A stretch of 64,000 nt of DNA, taken from the NCBI RefSeq assembly GCF_001746835.1, contig NZ_CP016094.1:620001-684000 (forward strand), in the 5' to 3' direction. Position numbers and translations under genes: made by a program. Below are positions 41,317 to 54,155 of the stretch, piece by piece (the first letter of the stretch is position 1; every line of letters starts with the position of its first letter). Under the pieces are notes generated by a model that was not told the DNA's origin, did no database searches, and saw nothing but the letters and a program-made list of their open reading frames with translations. The DNA is from Lacunisphaera limnophila. GTDB taxonomy: Bacteria; Verrucomicrobiota; Verrucomicrobiia; Opitutales; Opitutaceae.

Positions 41317-42399
41317 ATGTCTTCCCTCCCGTCCATCACCTCTGCCCCCTTCGGCCCGCTCGCCGATGGTCGCGCCACCACGCTCTACACGCTCGTCAAC
41401 GCCCGCGGGGCGCGCGCCGACATCACCGACTACGGCGCCATCGTCGTGCGCCTGTTCATGCCGGATCGCGCCGGCCGGCTGGACGACATCGTGCTGGGCT
41501 ACAATTCCGTGACGGACTATGTCCGCAGCAGCCCCTACTTCGGCGCCATCGTCGGCCGCTTCGGCAACCGCATCGCCCACGGCCGCTTCACCCTCGATGG
41601 CCAGACCTACCCGCTCGCCACCAACAACACCCCCGGCAACCTGCCCTGCCATCTTCACGGCGGCAACGTTGGCTTCGACAAGGTGCTCTGGTCCGCCACC
41701 CCCGCCGTCGTCGACGGCGCCCCCACCCTCACGCTGCAGTACCGCAGCCCCGACGGCGAGGAAGGCTACCCGGGCAACCTCGACGTCACGGCCGTCTACA
41801 CGCTCGGCCATGACAACTCGCTGCGCGTCGACTACCGGGCCACGACCGACCGCGCCACCCCGGTCAACCTCACGCAGCACTCCTATTTCAATCTCCAGGG
41901 CGAAGGCCGCGGCGACATCCTCGATCACCAGCTCCAACTCCACGCGAGCCACGTCACGCCGGTCAACGCCGGCCTGATCCCCACCGGCCGGATCGCCCCC
42001 GTCGCCGGCACCCCGTTTGATTTCACCACCCCGCAGCGCATCGGCGATCGCGTGGACGCGCCGGACGAGCAGCTGCAATTCGCCGGCGGCTACGACCACA
42101 ACTGGGTCCTCGACAGCCAATCCGGCCAGCTCGCCCTCGCTGCCACCGCCTCGGAACCCACCTCCGGCCGCACGATGCAGGTCTGGACGCAGGAGCCCGG
42201 CGTCCAGTTCTACGGCGGCAACTTTCTCGACGGCTCCGCCGTCGGCAAAAGCGGCCAGCCCTACGGTCGGCGCTCCGGCTTCTGCCTCGAGACGCAGCAT
42301 TACCCCGACTCGCCCAACCAGCCCGCCTTCCCCAGCACGATCCTGCGTCCCGGCCAGACGTACCGGACGAGCACCGTCTTCAAATTCTCGGCCCGTTGA
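41317..42399 (+). CDS. galM: Aldose 1-epimerase (mutarotase)
   Basis: A 360-residue enzyme that interconverts alpha and beta anomers of galactose, glucose and related aldoses in the cytoplasm. Catalytic residues are recognisable: H188 in LTQHSYFNLQG and E325 in FCLETQHYPDSPN; NRIAHGRFTLDGQTYPLATNN and LHGGNVGFDKVLW are family signatures. The gene is placed 16 bp after the sugar ABC ATPase, a common pairing for monosaccharide import. No signal peptide. Confidence 0.95.
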   Translation: MSSLPSITSAPFGPLADGRATTLYTLVNARGARADITDYGAIVVRLFMPDRAGRLDDIVLGYNSVTDYVRSSPYFGAIVGRFGNRIAHGRFTLDGQTYPLATNNTPGNLPCHLHGGNVGFDKVLWSATPAVVDGAPTLTLQYRSPDGEEGYPGNLDVTAVYTLGHDNSLRVDYRATTDRATPVNLTQHSYFNLQGEGRGDILDHQLQLHASHVTPVNAGLIPTGRIAPVAGTPFDFTTPQRIGDRVDAPDEQLQFAGGYDHNWVLDSQSGQLALAATASEPTSGRTMQVWTQEPGVQFYGGNFLDGSAVGKSGQPYGRRSGFCLETQHYPDSPNQPAFPSTILRPGQTYRTSTVFKFSAR

Positions 42400-42470
42400 G
42401 ACCGGGACCCGCCGTGAAAATGGCCGCTTGACAGTGTCCGTCCCGGTTCGCACGTTGGCCCTCCCCTTGT

Positions 42471-42547
<77 letters not shown>

Positions 42548-42552
42548 ATTTA

Positions 42553-42590
42553 TCCCTCGTGACCGCAAGGTCGCGGGGGATTGTTGTTTT
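42553..42590 (+). terminator. Intrinsic terminator after tRNA-fMet
   Basis: An 11-bp stem with GU-type pairs (42554-42564 with 42569-42579), GCAA tetraloop, followed by TTGTTGTTTT. It starts 6 bp after the tRNA 3' end. Confidence 0.78.
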
Positions 42591-42654
42591 AACGGGTTGG
42601 AACGGCGGACCCACCAATCATGGCCCCGGCCCGGCCGTGGGGGTGATTTCACCC

Positions 42655-42691
42655 GCCCAAACGAAAGGCCCGCAGATTGCTCCGCGGGCCT
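42655..42691 (-). terminator. Possible terminator of the nifJ unit
   Basis: Perfect 8-bp stem (AGGCCCGC at 42666-42673 with GCGGGCCT at 42684-42691), 10-base loop; on the minus strand it is followed by TTCGTTT. It lies about 170 bp beyond the stop of the dihydroorotate-dehydrogenase-like gene, so it may be distal or bidirectional. Confidence 0.4.
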
Positions 42692-42729
42692 CACGTTTTC
42701 ATGCCGCCCCGTGGCGCCGGACCGATGGA

Positions 42730-42825
42730 GCTTCCACGCAAACCCTCGGCCCGCGCCACGAGACGGATGAAATTGTTGAACTGCCGTCCCGCGGCACCGG
42801 CATCGGATGGGCTTCCACGCAAACC
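42730..42825. repeat. 15-bp direct repeat, 81 bp apart
   Basis: GCTTCCACGCAAACC occurs at 42730-42744 and 42811-42825, with similar flanks (GATGGA/GGATGG before). The surrounding 42592-42859 interval holds no gene that I can support; the purpose of the repeats is unknown. Confidence 0.45.
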
Positions 42826-42859
42826 GCCCGAACCGTGCCGCAGGGCGGCAGAAATGGTT

Positions 42860-43848
42860 TTATTCGCGCCAGAGTTGCATGCTCCTTAGGTAGTTGCCCC
42901 GCTCGTAGGCCTCGGGGTCGGCGCACCGCTTCAGGCTGAGCGCGCCGCGCATCTTGGTGACGGAATCGTACTCATGCTCCTCCATCCACTGGCGGAGGCC
43001 GGCGAGCAACCGGGCGAATTCGCCCGGGCCGTGCCGCAGGAGGGCCGCGACGGTCTGCACGGTGTCGGCGCCGGCGAGGATCGCCTTCACCACATCGTCG
43101 GACCGCTGCACCCCGCCGCTGCAGGAAAGGTTCAGCTTCACCTGGTCGCGCAACAGGCCCAGCCAGCGCAGGCGCAGGCGCAGGTCCTCGGCGGTCGACA
43201 GGTCGAGATGCGGCCGGACCTCGAGGGTCTCGGTGTCGATCTCAGGCTGGAAAAACCGGTTGAACAGCACGAGGCCGTCCACCTTCTCCTTCTCCAGCCC
43301 GCCGGCGAGATGCGCGACCGAGGTGTAGAAGGAGGAGAGTTTCACCGCGATGGGGATGCGGACGTTGCTGCGGACGGCGCGCACGATGTCCATGAGGCGC
43401 TGTTCCAAGTCGGGCCCGCTGACGCTCATCTGCGTCGCGAGGAAGTACGTGTTGAGCTCGATCGCGTCGGCGCCGGCCTGTTCCATCAGCTTCGCGTAGT
43501 CGGTCCACGAGCCGGGTTGGTTGCCGTTGAGCGAGGCGATGACCGGCAGTCCGGTCACGCGCTTGATGCAGCCGAGCCGCTCGAGATACTCGTCCGGGCC
43601 CAGGCGGTAGTCGCCGGTCTCGGGGAACATCGTCGTGGCCTCGGCGAAGCTGTCCTGCCAGCGGCCCAGGTGGCGGTCAAAGGCCACCGCGTTGCCCTCC
43701 AGCTGCTCTGCGTAGAGCGAGTGCATCACGATGGCGGGCGCGCCGGCATCCTGCAGCCGGCGCACGCTGTCCATGTTGTCCACCAGCGGCGAGGCGCCGG
43801 GGAGGAGCGGGTTGGCCAGCTTGAGCCCGAGATAGGTGGTCGTCAGGT

Positions 43849-43852
<4 letters not shown>
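42860..43852 (-). CDS. Dihydroorotate dehydrogenase-like flavoprotein
   Basis: A 330-residue TIM-barrel protein of the class 1 DHODH-like group: MNLTTTYLGLKLANPLLPGASPLVDN, LPVIASLNGNQPGSWTDYAKLMEQAGADAIELNTYF (FMN/substrate side), IPIAVKLSSF, and LSCSGGVQRSDDVVKAILAGADTVQTVAALLRHG (phosphate site of FMN). These uncharacterised members typically lie next to nifJ or other pyruvate oxidoreductase genes, as here, where start and nifJ stop overlap (ATGA, 43852-43849). Pyrimidine synthesis is therefore less likely than a redox role connected with pyruvate oxidation. No true orotate-pathway neighbour is present. Confidence 0.87.
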
Positions 43853-47460
<3,608 letters not shown>

Positions 47461-47602
47461 CCGGTCAGCATAGCGGAGATGCGGGCGCTTGCCCCCGCAG
47501 CAGTTGCCGAGAGCCATGCATATCTTGGCTGATCCCGCGGCCCGGCCCTGCATTGACCCGATCCGCATTAGCTGTCTGCGTATCCGCCTGCCCCCCATCC
47601 CC

Positions 47603-48943
47603 ATGCCCCAACGCCTGCTTTGCCTGCTCCTGCTCGTGACGGCCCTGCGCGCCGCCGACACCCCGATCAGCCCCGTCCCTTCGCCCGCCGATTTCCGCGT
47701 GGCCACCATCCAGGTGCGCATCGCACCCGATCACCGCGATTGGACCTACCGGCTGGGTGAACCGGCCAAGTTCCGCATCATGGTCACCGCGGACAACACC
47801 CCGGTGGACCAGGCCACGGTCACCTACTCGGTTGGGCCGGAAATGATGCCGGTGGCCACGCAGACCGCCCTGGTGCCGCTCGACGGTCTGGTGGTGGACG
47901 GCGGCACCCTGCACACGGGCGGCTTCATCCGCTGCAAGGCCTCGGTGGAGTTCGCCGGCCGCACCTACCAGGGCGTAGGCACGGCCGCCTTCGCGCCGGA
48001 GACCATCCGGCCCGTGCAAACCGACCCGGCCGACTTCGATGCCTTCTGGCAGAAGGGCAAGGACGAGCTCGCGCAGATCCCGGTCGAGGCCAAGGTGACG
48101 CTCCTGCCCGACGCCTGCACCGACACCGTGAACGTGTATCACGTCGGCATCCGCACCGTGGGCCGTTCCTGGGCGGCCGCCGGCCGCGTCTACGGCATCC
48201 TCACCGAGCCGAAGGCCCCGGGTCGCTACCCGGCCGTCCTGATGGTGCCCGGCGCCGGGGTGCGCCCTTACCCCGGCAACACCGACCTGGCCGCCCGCGG
48301 CGTGATCGTGCTCGAGATCGGCATCCACGGCCTGCCCGTCAACCTCGCTAAGGAAGTCTACGACCAGCTGCACGCCGGCGCCTTGAACGGCTACCAGACT
48401 TTCAACCTCGATGACCGCGACACTTACTACTATCGCCGGGTCTACCTGAATTGCATCCGCGCCAATGATTTTCTGGTCGCGCGCCCGATGTGGAACGGCC
48501 GGGACCTCCTCGTGACCGGCGCCAGCCAGGGCGGCCTGCTCTCCATCGTGACCGCCGCGCTCGACCCGCGCGTCACGGGCCTGGCCGCGATCCATCCCGC
48601 GCTCTGCGACGTCGCCGGCCCGCTCCACGGCCGCGCCGGCGGCTGGCCCCACCCCTTCAAACCGGCGGACGACGGCACGCCCTCGGCCCTGGCCACGCCG
48701 GCCAAGATCGCCACGCTCACCTACTACGACGCGGTGAACTTCGCCCGCCGCCTGAAGGTGCCCGGCTTCTACATCTGGGGCTACAACGATGAGGTCTGCC
48801 CGCCGACCTCCACGTTCGCCGCCTATAACATCATCACCGCGCCCAAGACCCTCGCTGTCCAGCCGGAGCAGGCCCACACCTACCCGGCGGAACAGGGGGA
48901 GGCGGTCAACCGCTGGCTGCTGCGCACGCTGAAGTTAAACTAA
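47603..48943 (+). CDS. Secreted acetylxylan-esterase-like hydrolase (CE7 type)
   Basis: A 446-residue exported esterase: signal peptide (MPQRLLCLLLLVTALRAA), an N-terminal Ig-like domain (about 30-150), then an alpha/beta hydrolase of the AXE1/CE7 group. The catalytic triad is S308 (GASQGG), D396 (GYNDEVCPP) and H425 (QAHTYP). CE7 enzymes remove acetyl groups from xylo- and other oligosaccharides and antibiotics; in this locus an acetylated mannan oligosaccharide is plausible (inference). The ATG at 47603 is chosen because the signal peptide begins there; divergent from nifJ. The Ig-like part is seen in other secreted Bacteroidetes/Verrucomicrobia CE7 proteins. Confidence 0.87.
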   Translation: MPQRLLCLLLLVTALRAADTPISPVPSPADFRVATIQVRIAPDHRDWTYRLGEPAKFRIMVTADNTPVDQATVTYSVGPEMMPVATQTALVPLDGLVVDGGTLHTGGFIRCKASVEFAGRTYQGVGTAAFAPETIRPVQTDPADFDAFWQKGKDELAQIPVEAKVTLLPDACTDTVNVYHVGIRTVGRSWAAAGRVYGILTEPKAPGRYPAVLMVPGAGVRPYPGNTDLAARGVIVLEIGIHGLPVNLAKEVYDQLHAGALNGYQTFNLDDRDTYYYRRVYLNCIRANDFLVARPMWNGRDLLVTGASQGGLLSIVTAALDPRVTGLAAIHPALCDVAGPLHGRAGGWPHPFKPADDGTPSALATPAKIATLTYYDAVNFARRLKVPGFYIWGYNDEVCPPTSTFAAYNIITAPKTLAVQPEQAHTYPAEQGEAVNRWLLRTLKLN

Positions 48944-48960
48944 ACCCCTCCCCCGTCCGA

Positions 48961-49016
48961 GTCTCAATTTCGCAACAAGGATTCTCATTACCTTGCGGCA
49001 GGCCCGCCGCTAAGAT
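48961..49016 (+). promoter_or_regulatory. Regulated promoter of the GH1-GH130 unit with XylR-type operator
   Basis: Two direct half-sites, TCTCAAT (48962-48968) and TCTCATT (48983-48989), lie 21 bp apart. The right half-site ends 22 bp before a -10 box TAAGAT (49011-49016). The 29-bp element 48961-48989 matches 58417-58445, upstream of the TonB receptor, at 23 of 29 positions, with identical spacing to the -10. Direct repeats at 21 bp are the architecture of AraC/XylR sites. Confidence 0.65.
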
Positions 49017-49061
49017 GACGATTCCCGGTCTTCAACCGCCTCCCCTACCCCCGTCCTCCTG

Positions 49062-50423
49062 ATGTCCTTCTCCACCGATTTCACCTGGGGCGCCGCCGCC
49101 GCCGCCTACCAAATTGAAGGCGCCGTCGCCGAAGACGGCCGCGCGCCCTCCATTTGGGACATCCACACCCACCAGCCCGGCCGCATCTTCGAAGGTCACA
49201 CCGGTGACACCGCGTGCGACCACTACCATCGGTATGCGGAGGATGTCGCCCTCCTGAAGAATCTCGGCGTCAAGGCCTACCGCCTGTCCATCGCCTGGCC
49301 CCGCGTCATCCCGCAGGGCACCGGCAAGCCGAACCCCAAGGGCCTGGCCTTCTACGACAAGCTCTTCGACGAACTCCTCGCCGCCGGCATCACGCCCTGG
49401 GTCACGCTCTTCCACTGGGACCTGCCCAACGCGCTCCAACGCCGCGGCGGTTTCTCGAACCGCGACATGGTCGAGTGGTTCGGCGACTACGCCGCCCTCA
49501 TGGCGGATCGCTACGGCGACCGGGTGAAGAACTGGATCACCTTCAACGAGCCGCCCTGCACCGTCGGCCTCGGCTTGCTCGACGGCGTCTTCGCCCCTGG
49601 TTACAAGCTCCCGCACAGCGAGTGCCTGCTCGCCGCCCACCACCTGCTGATGGCCCACGGCCGCGGCGTCCAGGCCCTCCGCGCCGGCTGCGACGGCAAG
49701 ATCAAGGTCTCGATCGCCCACACCGCCCGCGAACGCATCCCCGCCACCGGCAGCAAGCGCGACATCGAGGCCGCCCGCCGCGACTACTTCGCCAGCACCA
49801 ACCGCGACATGTGGAACCTCTCCTGGTGGGCCGACCCCATCATGTTCGGGCGCTACCCCGAGGACGGCCTCAAGGCCTTCGGCGCCGAGGTGCCCGAGAT
49901 CCGCACCGGTGACATGAAGCTGATCTCCCAGAAGGTCGACCTGCTCAGCTACAATTGCTACACCGGCAACCGCTACCGCGCCGCCGCGGGCGGCACGACC
50001 GAAAAGGTCCCCGACAGCTGGGGCATCGGCAACCCCCGCGGCACGCTCCCGTGGCTGCAGGTCGCCCCCGACGCCCTCTACTGGGCCGCCAAGTTCCAGA
50101 CCGAGCGTTACGGCCTGCCGATCGCCTTTTCGGAAAACGGTTTTTGCAACACCGACTTCGTCCACCTCGACGGCAAGGTGCACGACTCGCAACGCATCGA
50201 CTTCCTCAGCCGCTACCTCGCGGGCCTCAAGCGCGCCGCCGCCGAGGGCGTGCCGGTCGCCGGCTACTTCTACTGGTCCATCCTCGACAACTTCGAGTGG
50301 TGCGAGGGCTACAAGGACCGCTTCGGCCTCATCCACGTCGACTACCAGACCCAGAAACGCACGCCCAAGGATTCCTACTACTGGTACCGCGACGTCATCC
50401 GCCGCAACGGCGCCACCCTCTGA
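49062..50423 (+). CDS. GH1 beta-glucosidase/beta-mannosidase-type enzyme
   Basis: A 453-residue cytoplasmic GH1 enzyme (no signal peptide). FTWGAAAAAYQIEGA is the family N-terminal signature; the acid/base is E163 (ITFNEPPC) and the nucleophile E358 (FSENGFC); WSILDNFEW holds the aglycone/substrate residues. It splits beta-glucosides, and in some members beta-mannosides; in this locus the cello/gluco-mannan oligosaccharides are the likely substrate. It is the first gene after the shared operator/promoter at 48961-49016, 35 bp before GH130. Confidence 0.95.
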   Translation: MSFSTDFTWGAAAAAYQIEGAVAEDGRAPSIWDIHTHQPGRIFEGHTGDTACDHYHRYAEDVALLKNLGVKAYRLSIAWPRVIPQGTGKPNPKGLAFYDKLFDELLAAGITPWVTLFHWDLPNALQRRGGFSNRDMVEWFGDYAALMADRYGDRVKNWITFNEPPCTVGLGLLDGVFAPGYKLPHSECLLAAHHLLMAHGRGVQALRAGCDGKIKVSIAHTARERIPATGSKRDIEAARRDYFASTNRDMWNLSWWADPIMFGRYPEDGLKAFGAEVPEIRTGDMKLISQKVDLLSYNCYTGNRYRAAAGGTTEKVPDSWGIGNPRGTLPWLQVAPDALYWAAKFQTERYGLPIAFSENGFCNTDFVHLDGKVHDSQRIDFLSRYLAGLKRAAAEGVPVAGYFYWSILDNFEWCEGYKDRFGLIHVDYQTQKRTPKDSYYWYRDVIRRNGATL

Positions 50424-50458
50424 CGGCCCACCCGCCACTTTCCCCCGCCTCCCCGTCC

Positions 50459-51448
50459 ATGAAACTGAAGATCCACGCCCCCGCGCTTCCGAACATCCCC
50501 TGGCAGCCCCGCCCGAAGGGCAACACCGACCTGCTCTGGCGTTACAGCAAGAACCCCGTCGTCGGCCGCCGCCCGCTCCCGCACGTCACCGGCATCTACA
50601 ACAGCGCCGTCGTTCCGTGGAAGAAGGGCTTCATCGGCGTGTTCCGCACCGAGGGCATGTCCCGCGTCCCGCACCTGCACGTCGGCCGCAGCCCCGACGG
50701 CCTCAAGTTCACCTTCGAGCCCAAACCGATCGTCCTCACGAACGCCGACCCCGAGGTCACCCGCTTCGAATACGCCTACGACCCGCGCGTGACGCTCATC
50801 GACGGCGTCTACTACGTCACCTGGTGCAACGGCTACCACGGTCCGACCATCGGCATCGCCAAGACCACGGACTTCGTGAACTTCGAGCAGGTCGAGAACG
50901 CCTTCCTGCCCTACAACCGCAACGGCGTGCTCTTCCCCCGCAAGGTCAACGGCAAGTACCTCATGCTCAGCCGGCCCTCCGACACCGGCCACACGCCCTT
51001 CGGCGACATCTTCACCAGCGAGAGCCCCGACCTCGTCCACTGGGGCAAACACCGCCACGTCCTCGGCAAGGGTTGGCCCTGGTTCCAGGGCACGAAGATC
51101 GGCGCCGGTCCTTCGCCCATCGAGACCAGCGAGGGCTGGCTGCTCATCTATCACGCCGTCACGGGCACCTGCAACGGCTTCGTCTACTCCATCAGCGCCA
51201 TGCTGCTCGACCTCGACCAGCCGTGGAAGGTCATCGCGTCGGCCAACCAGGCCCTGCTCTGCCCCGAGGCGGAGTATGAGCTCTCCGGTTTCGTCCCCGG
51301 CGTGTGTTTCCCGGTCGGTGCCCTCTGCGACGCCGCCACCGGCCGCCTGGCGCTCTATTATGGCGCCGCCGACACCTTCACCGCGCTCTGCTTCGGCAAC
51401 GTCGAGGACATCGTCCGGTTCGTGAAGGAAAATCCCCTCCAGAAATGA
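50459..51448 (+). CDS. GH130 mannoside phosphorylase/hydrolase
   Basis: A 329-residue protein with the five-bladed propeller of GH130: NPVVGRRPLPHVTGIYNSAVVPWKKGFIGVFRTEG, YDPRVTLIDGVYYVTWCNGYHGP (catalytic Asp region), KIGAGPSPIETSEGWLLIYHAV and SAMLLDLDQPWKV. GH130 enzymes phosphorolyse or hydrolyse beta-mannosides, e.g. mannosyl-glucose to mannose-1-phosphate. Which subfamily is not decided. It starts at the ATG at 50459 after a CCTCCCCGTCC tract, and ends before a strong terminator at 51455-51483, so GH1-GH130 form one unit. Confidence 0.9.
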   Translation: MKLKIHAPALPNIPWQPRPKGNTDLLWRYSKNPVVGRRPLPHVTGIYNSAVVPWKKGFIGVFRTEGMSRVPHLHVGRSPDGLKFTFEPKPIVLTNADPEVTRFEYAYDPRVTLIDGVYYVTWCNGYHGPTIGIAKTTDFVNFEQVENAFLPYNRNGVLFPRKVNGKYLMLSRPSDTGHTPFGDIFTSESPDLVHWGKHRHVLGKGWPWFQGTKIGAGPSPIETSEGWLLIYHAVTGTCNGFVYSISAMLLDLDQPWKVIASANQALLCPEAEYELSGFVPGVCFPVGALCDAATGRLALYYGAADTFTALCFGNVEDIVRFVKENPLQK

Positions 51449-51454
51449 GCCCCG

Positions 51455-51483
51455 GGGCGGTCATCACGACCGCCCTTTGTTTT
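51455..51483 (+). terminator. Intrinsic terminator after GH130
   Basis: Perfect 8-bp stem GGGCGGTC/GACCGCCC (51455-51462 with 51468-51475), 5-base loop ATCAC, then TTTGTTTT. It divides the carbohydrate locus between GH130 and the GH2 gene. Confidence 0.88.
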
Positions 51484-51521
51484 ATGCCGCCGAGGAGAAT
51501 CTCCACCCCAGGTTCGCCCAC

Positions 51522-51594
51522 GTGGGAGGGACTTTGTATCCCGACCAGCACCACGCTGCGTTCACGCCCCGTCGCGGCGTAAAGCCGCTCCCAC
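51522..51594. repeat. REP-like palindrome between GH130 and GH2
   Basis: Ends 51522-51545 and 51571-51594 are imperfect inverted copies (shared blocks GTGGGAG, CTTT, CGAC); each arm also folds on itself (GGGA/TCCC, CGGC/GCCG). Total 73 bp. Located in the 170-bp gap behind a terminator and before the GTG start of GH2; no promoter was recognised there. Confidence 0.6.
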
Positions 51595-51618
51595 CCTCCC
51601 CTTTCTGGCCGACGCCCC

Positions 51619-54135
51619 GTGTCCACCCTCTCCCTCGCCTCCGCCCGCTGGCAGTTCCGCGATGCGACAGAGCAAACGCCCTGGCGCGCCGCCACCGTGC
51701 CGGGCTGCGTGCACACCGACCTGCGCCGGCACCGGCTGATCCCCGACCCGTTCTGGGGCACCAATGAGCTGGAGCTCCAGTGGATCGAGGAGCATGACTG
51801 GGAATACCGCACGACCTTCCGCGTTTCCGCCGCCCTGCTCGCCGAGGAAAATCTCGACCTCGTGGCCGACGGTCTCGACACCGTCGCCACCGTACGCCTC
51901 AACGGCCGCCTCGTCGCCCGCACGGAGAACATGTTCCTCGGCCACCGCTGGGCCGTGCGCCCGCTGCTCCGGCCCGGCGCCAACGAGCTCGTGATCCGTT
52001 TCGGCAGCGCGATGAAATACATCCGCACGCACCGGCCCGCGCACACCCCGCGCGAGTTCAACGATCCCGTCGGCCGCAGCCAGGTCATCCGCAAGCAACC
52101 CTGCCAGTTCGGCTGGGACTGGGGCCCGCGTCTCGTCACCGCCGGCATCTGGCGTGACCTCCGCCTGGAGGCCTGGAGCGGCAACCGCCTGGAAACCGTC
52201 CGCATCACGCAAAAGCACCGCAAGGACGGCAGCGTGCTCCTGACCTTCGAGCCCGAGCTGGCCCGGAAGGAAGCAAAGATCGACATCCTCGGCACCGTTT
52301 CGCTCAACGGCAAAGTCGTCAGCCAAATCGCCAATCTTAAATCTCTCGTCGTCAATCCTGCCCTTTGGTGGCCCAACGGCCACGGCGCCCAGCCGCTTTA
52401 CCAGATCGAACTTGCGGTCACCGACCGTCACGGCGGGCTCATCGGTCGTTGGTCGAAACGGATCGGCCTGCGCACGCTCGTCCTCGACCGCCACCCCGAC
52501 GCGGCCGGCGAGACCTTCCAGTTCGTGGTCAATGGCCGCGCGATCTTCGCCAAGGGTGCGAACTGGATCCCCGCCCACAGCTTCGTCGCCGGCCTGACCC
52601 GGGCCGACTATGCCCGCGACCTCACCAGCGCTGCCGCGGCCCACATGAACATGCTGCGCGTCTGGGGCGGCGGCATCTACGAGAGCACGGATTTCTACGA
52701 CCTCTGCGACGAGCTCGGCCTCATGATCTGGCAGGACTTCATGTTCTCCTGTTCGATCTACCCGGGCGACGCCGCGTTCCGGGCCAGCGTGCGGGCCGAG
52801 GCGGTCCACCAGGTGAAGCGCCTGCGCCACCACGCCTGCCTCGCGCTCTGGTGCGGCAACAACGAGATTGCCCAGCTCAACACTTACGGCGGCGGGATCA
52901 ACAAGGGCGACCTGATCGATCAGCCGAAGCTGCGTCGCGACTACGAGGCCATCTTCCACCAGCTCCTGCCCGCCGCGGTCGCGGCGCACGACGGCGTCAC
53001 GGCCTACTGGCCCTCCTCCCAATGGCGCAACACCTTCGCGGACTCGGTTTCCAAAACCGCGACGCACCCGGCCGGTGAACAGCGCGGCGACACCCACTAC
53101 TGGGATGTCTGGCACGCCCGCCACCCGGTGAAGGACTACGAGAAATGGCGATTCCGCTTCTGCTCGGAATTCGGCATGCAGAGCTACTGCTCCCCCGCCA
53201 CCACGGCCACGTTTACGCCCCCGGACCGCCGCAACGTCTTCGGCCCACTGATGGAGAACCACCAGAAGAATCGCGCCGGCAACCAGATCATCCTCGATTA
53301 CGTCTCGCGCCGCTACCGTTTCCCCAAGTCGCAGGAGGCGCTCATCTACCTCTCCCAGCTCAACCAGGCCCATTGCATGCAGGTCGGCGTCGAGCACTAC
53401 CGCCGCCACATGCCGCACTGCATGGGCGCGCTCTACTGGCAGCTCAACGACTGCTGGCCCGTCGCCTCGTGGAGCTCGCTCGAGTTCACCGGCCGCTGGA
53501 AGGCCCTGCACCACGCCGCCCGCCGCTTCTTCGCCCCGGCCCTGGTCAGCGCCCACGTGCCCGGCGACGAGGACACGATCATCGGCAACTACCGCACCAC
53601 GACCGTCGACGCGGTCCATCTCCACACCGTCTACGACGCCCCCGCGCCGGCCCGCGGCGAACTCCGCTGGGAACTCTTCCACCTCGACGAGCACATCATC
53701 ACCCGCGGGCGGAAGAAAGTCATCCTGCGCCCAGGCGAGAGCGTCCGCCAGCAGACCCTGCGCTTCGGCAAACTCATGGCGGCGCACGGCCGCGACAACC
53801 TCCACCTGCGCATCGCCCTCGTCATCGGCCGCCGCCGCGTGAGCGAGGAGACGGTGTTCTTCGCCCCGCCCCGTTTCCTCAATCTGCAGCGGCCCAAAAC
53901 CAAGGTTGCGATCCGCGCCGTGGGCCCGGCGGCCTTCGATCTCACGTTCCGCACCTCGGCCTTCCAACACCGCTTCGCCTTCGACCTGCCCGGACTGGCG
54001 CACCGCAGCGACGACAACTGGTTCGAGCTCTACCCCGACGAGCCCAAGACCGTGCGGGTCTTGTGCAATCAACCGCAATCCTTGGCGCGCGTGCGAAAAA
54101 GCCTCGTGCACCAATCACTGGTCGACAGCTACTAG
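51619..54135 (+). CDS. GH2 beta-mannosidase
   Basis: An 838-residue GH2 enzyme with the beta-mannosidase layout: N-terminal sugar-binding domain (WRAATVPGCVHTDLRRHRLIPDPFWGTNELELQWIEEHDWEYRT), Ig-like domain, TIM barrel with acid/base E416 (CGNNEI) and nucleophile E517 (CSEFGMQS), and C-terminal beta domains. FLVVNGRAIFAKGANWIPAHSFVAGL-like stretch and the WGGGIYES motif (near 350) are the mannosidase hallmarks. No signal peptide, hence cytoplasmic. GTG start at 51619. Followed after 20 bp by the two transporters, so oligosaccharides are probably imported first and then cut. Confidence 0.95.
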   Translation: MSTLSLASARWQFRDATEQTPWRAATVPGCVHTDLRRHRLIPDPFWGTNELELQWIEEHDWEYRTTFRVSAALLAEENLDLVADGLDTVATVRLNGRLVARTENMFLGHRWAVRPLLRPGANELVIRFGSAMKYIRTHRPAHTPREFNDPVGRSQVIRKQPCQFGWDWGPRLVTAGIWRDLRLEAWSGNRLETVRITQKHRKDGSVLLTFEPELARKEAKIDILGTVSLNGKVVSQIANLKSLVVNPALWWPNGHGAQPLYQIELAVTDRHGGLIGRWSKRIGLRTLVLDRHPDAAGETFQFVVNGRAIFAKGANWIPAHSFVAGLTRADYARDLTSAAAAHMNMLRVWGGGIYESTDFYDLCDELGLMIWQDFMFSCSIYPGDAAFRASVRAEAVHQVKRLRHHACLALWCGNNEIAQLNTYGGGINKGDLIDQPKLRRDYEAIFHQLLPAAVAAHDGVTAYWPSSQWRNTFADSVSKTATHPAGEQRGDTHYWDVWHARHPVKDYEKWRFRFCSEFGMQSYCSPATTATFTPPDRRNVFGPLMENHQKNRAGNQIILDYVSRRYRFPKSQEALIYLSQLNQAHCMQVGVEHYRRHMPHCMGALYWQLNDCWPVASWSSLEFTGRWKALHHAARRFFAPALVSAHVPGDEDTIIGNYRTTTVDAVHLHTVYDAPAPARGELRWELFHLDEHIITRGRKKVILRPGESVRQQTLRFGKLMAAHGRDNLHLRIALVIGRRRVSEETVFFAPPRFLNLQRPKTKVAIRAVGPAAFDLTFRTSAFQHRFAFDLPGLAHRSDDNWFELYPDEPKTVRVLCNQPQSLARVRKSLVHQSLVDSY

Positions 54136-54155
54136 CCGGACCTTCCGCCCAACCC

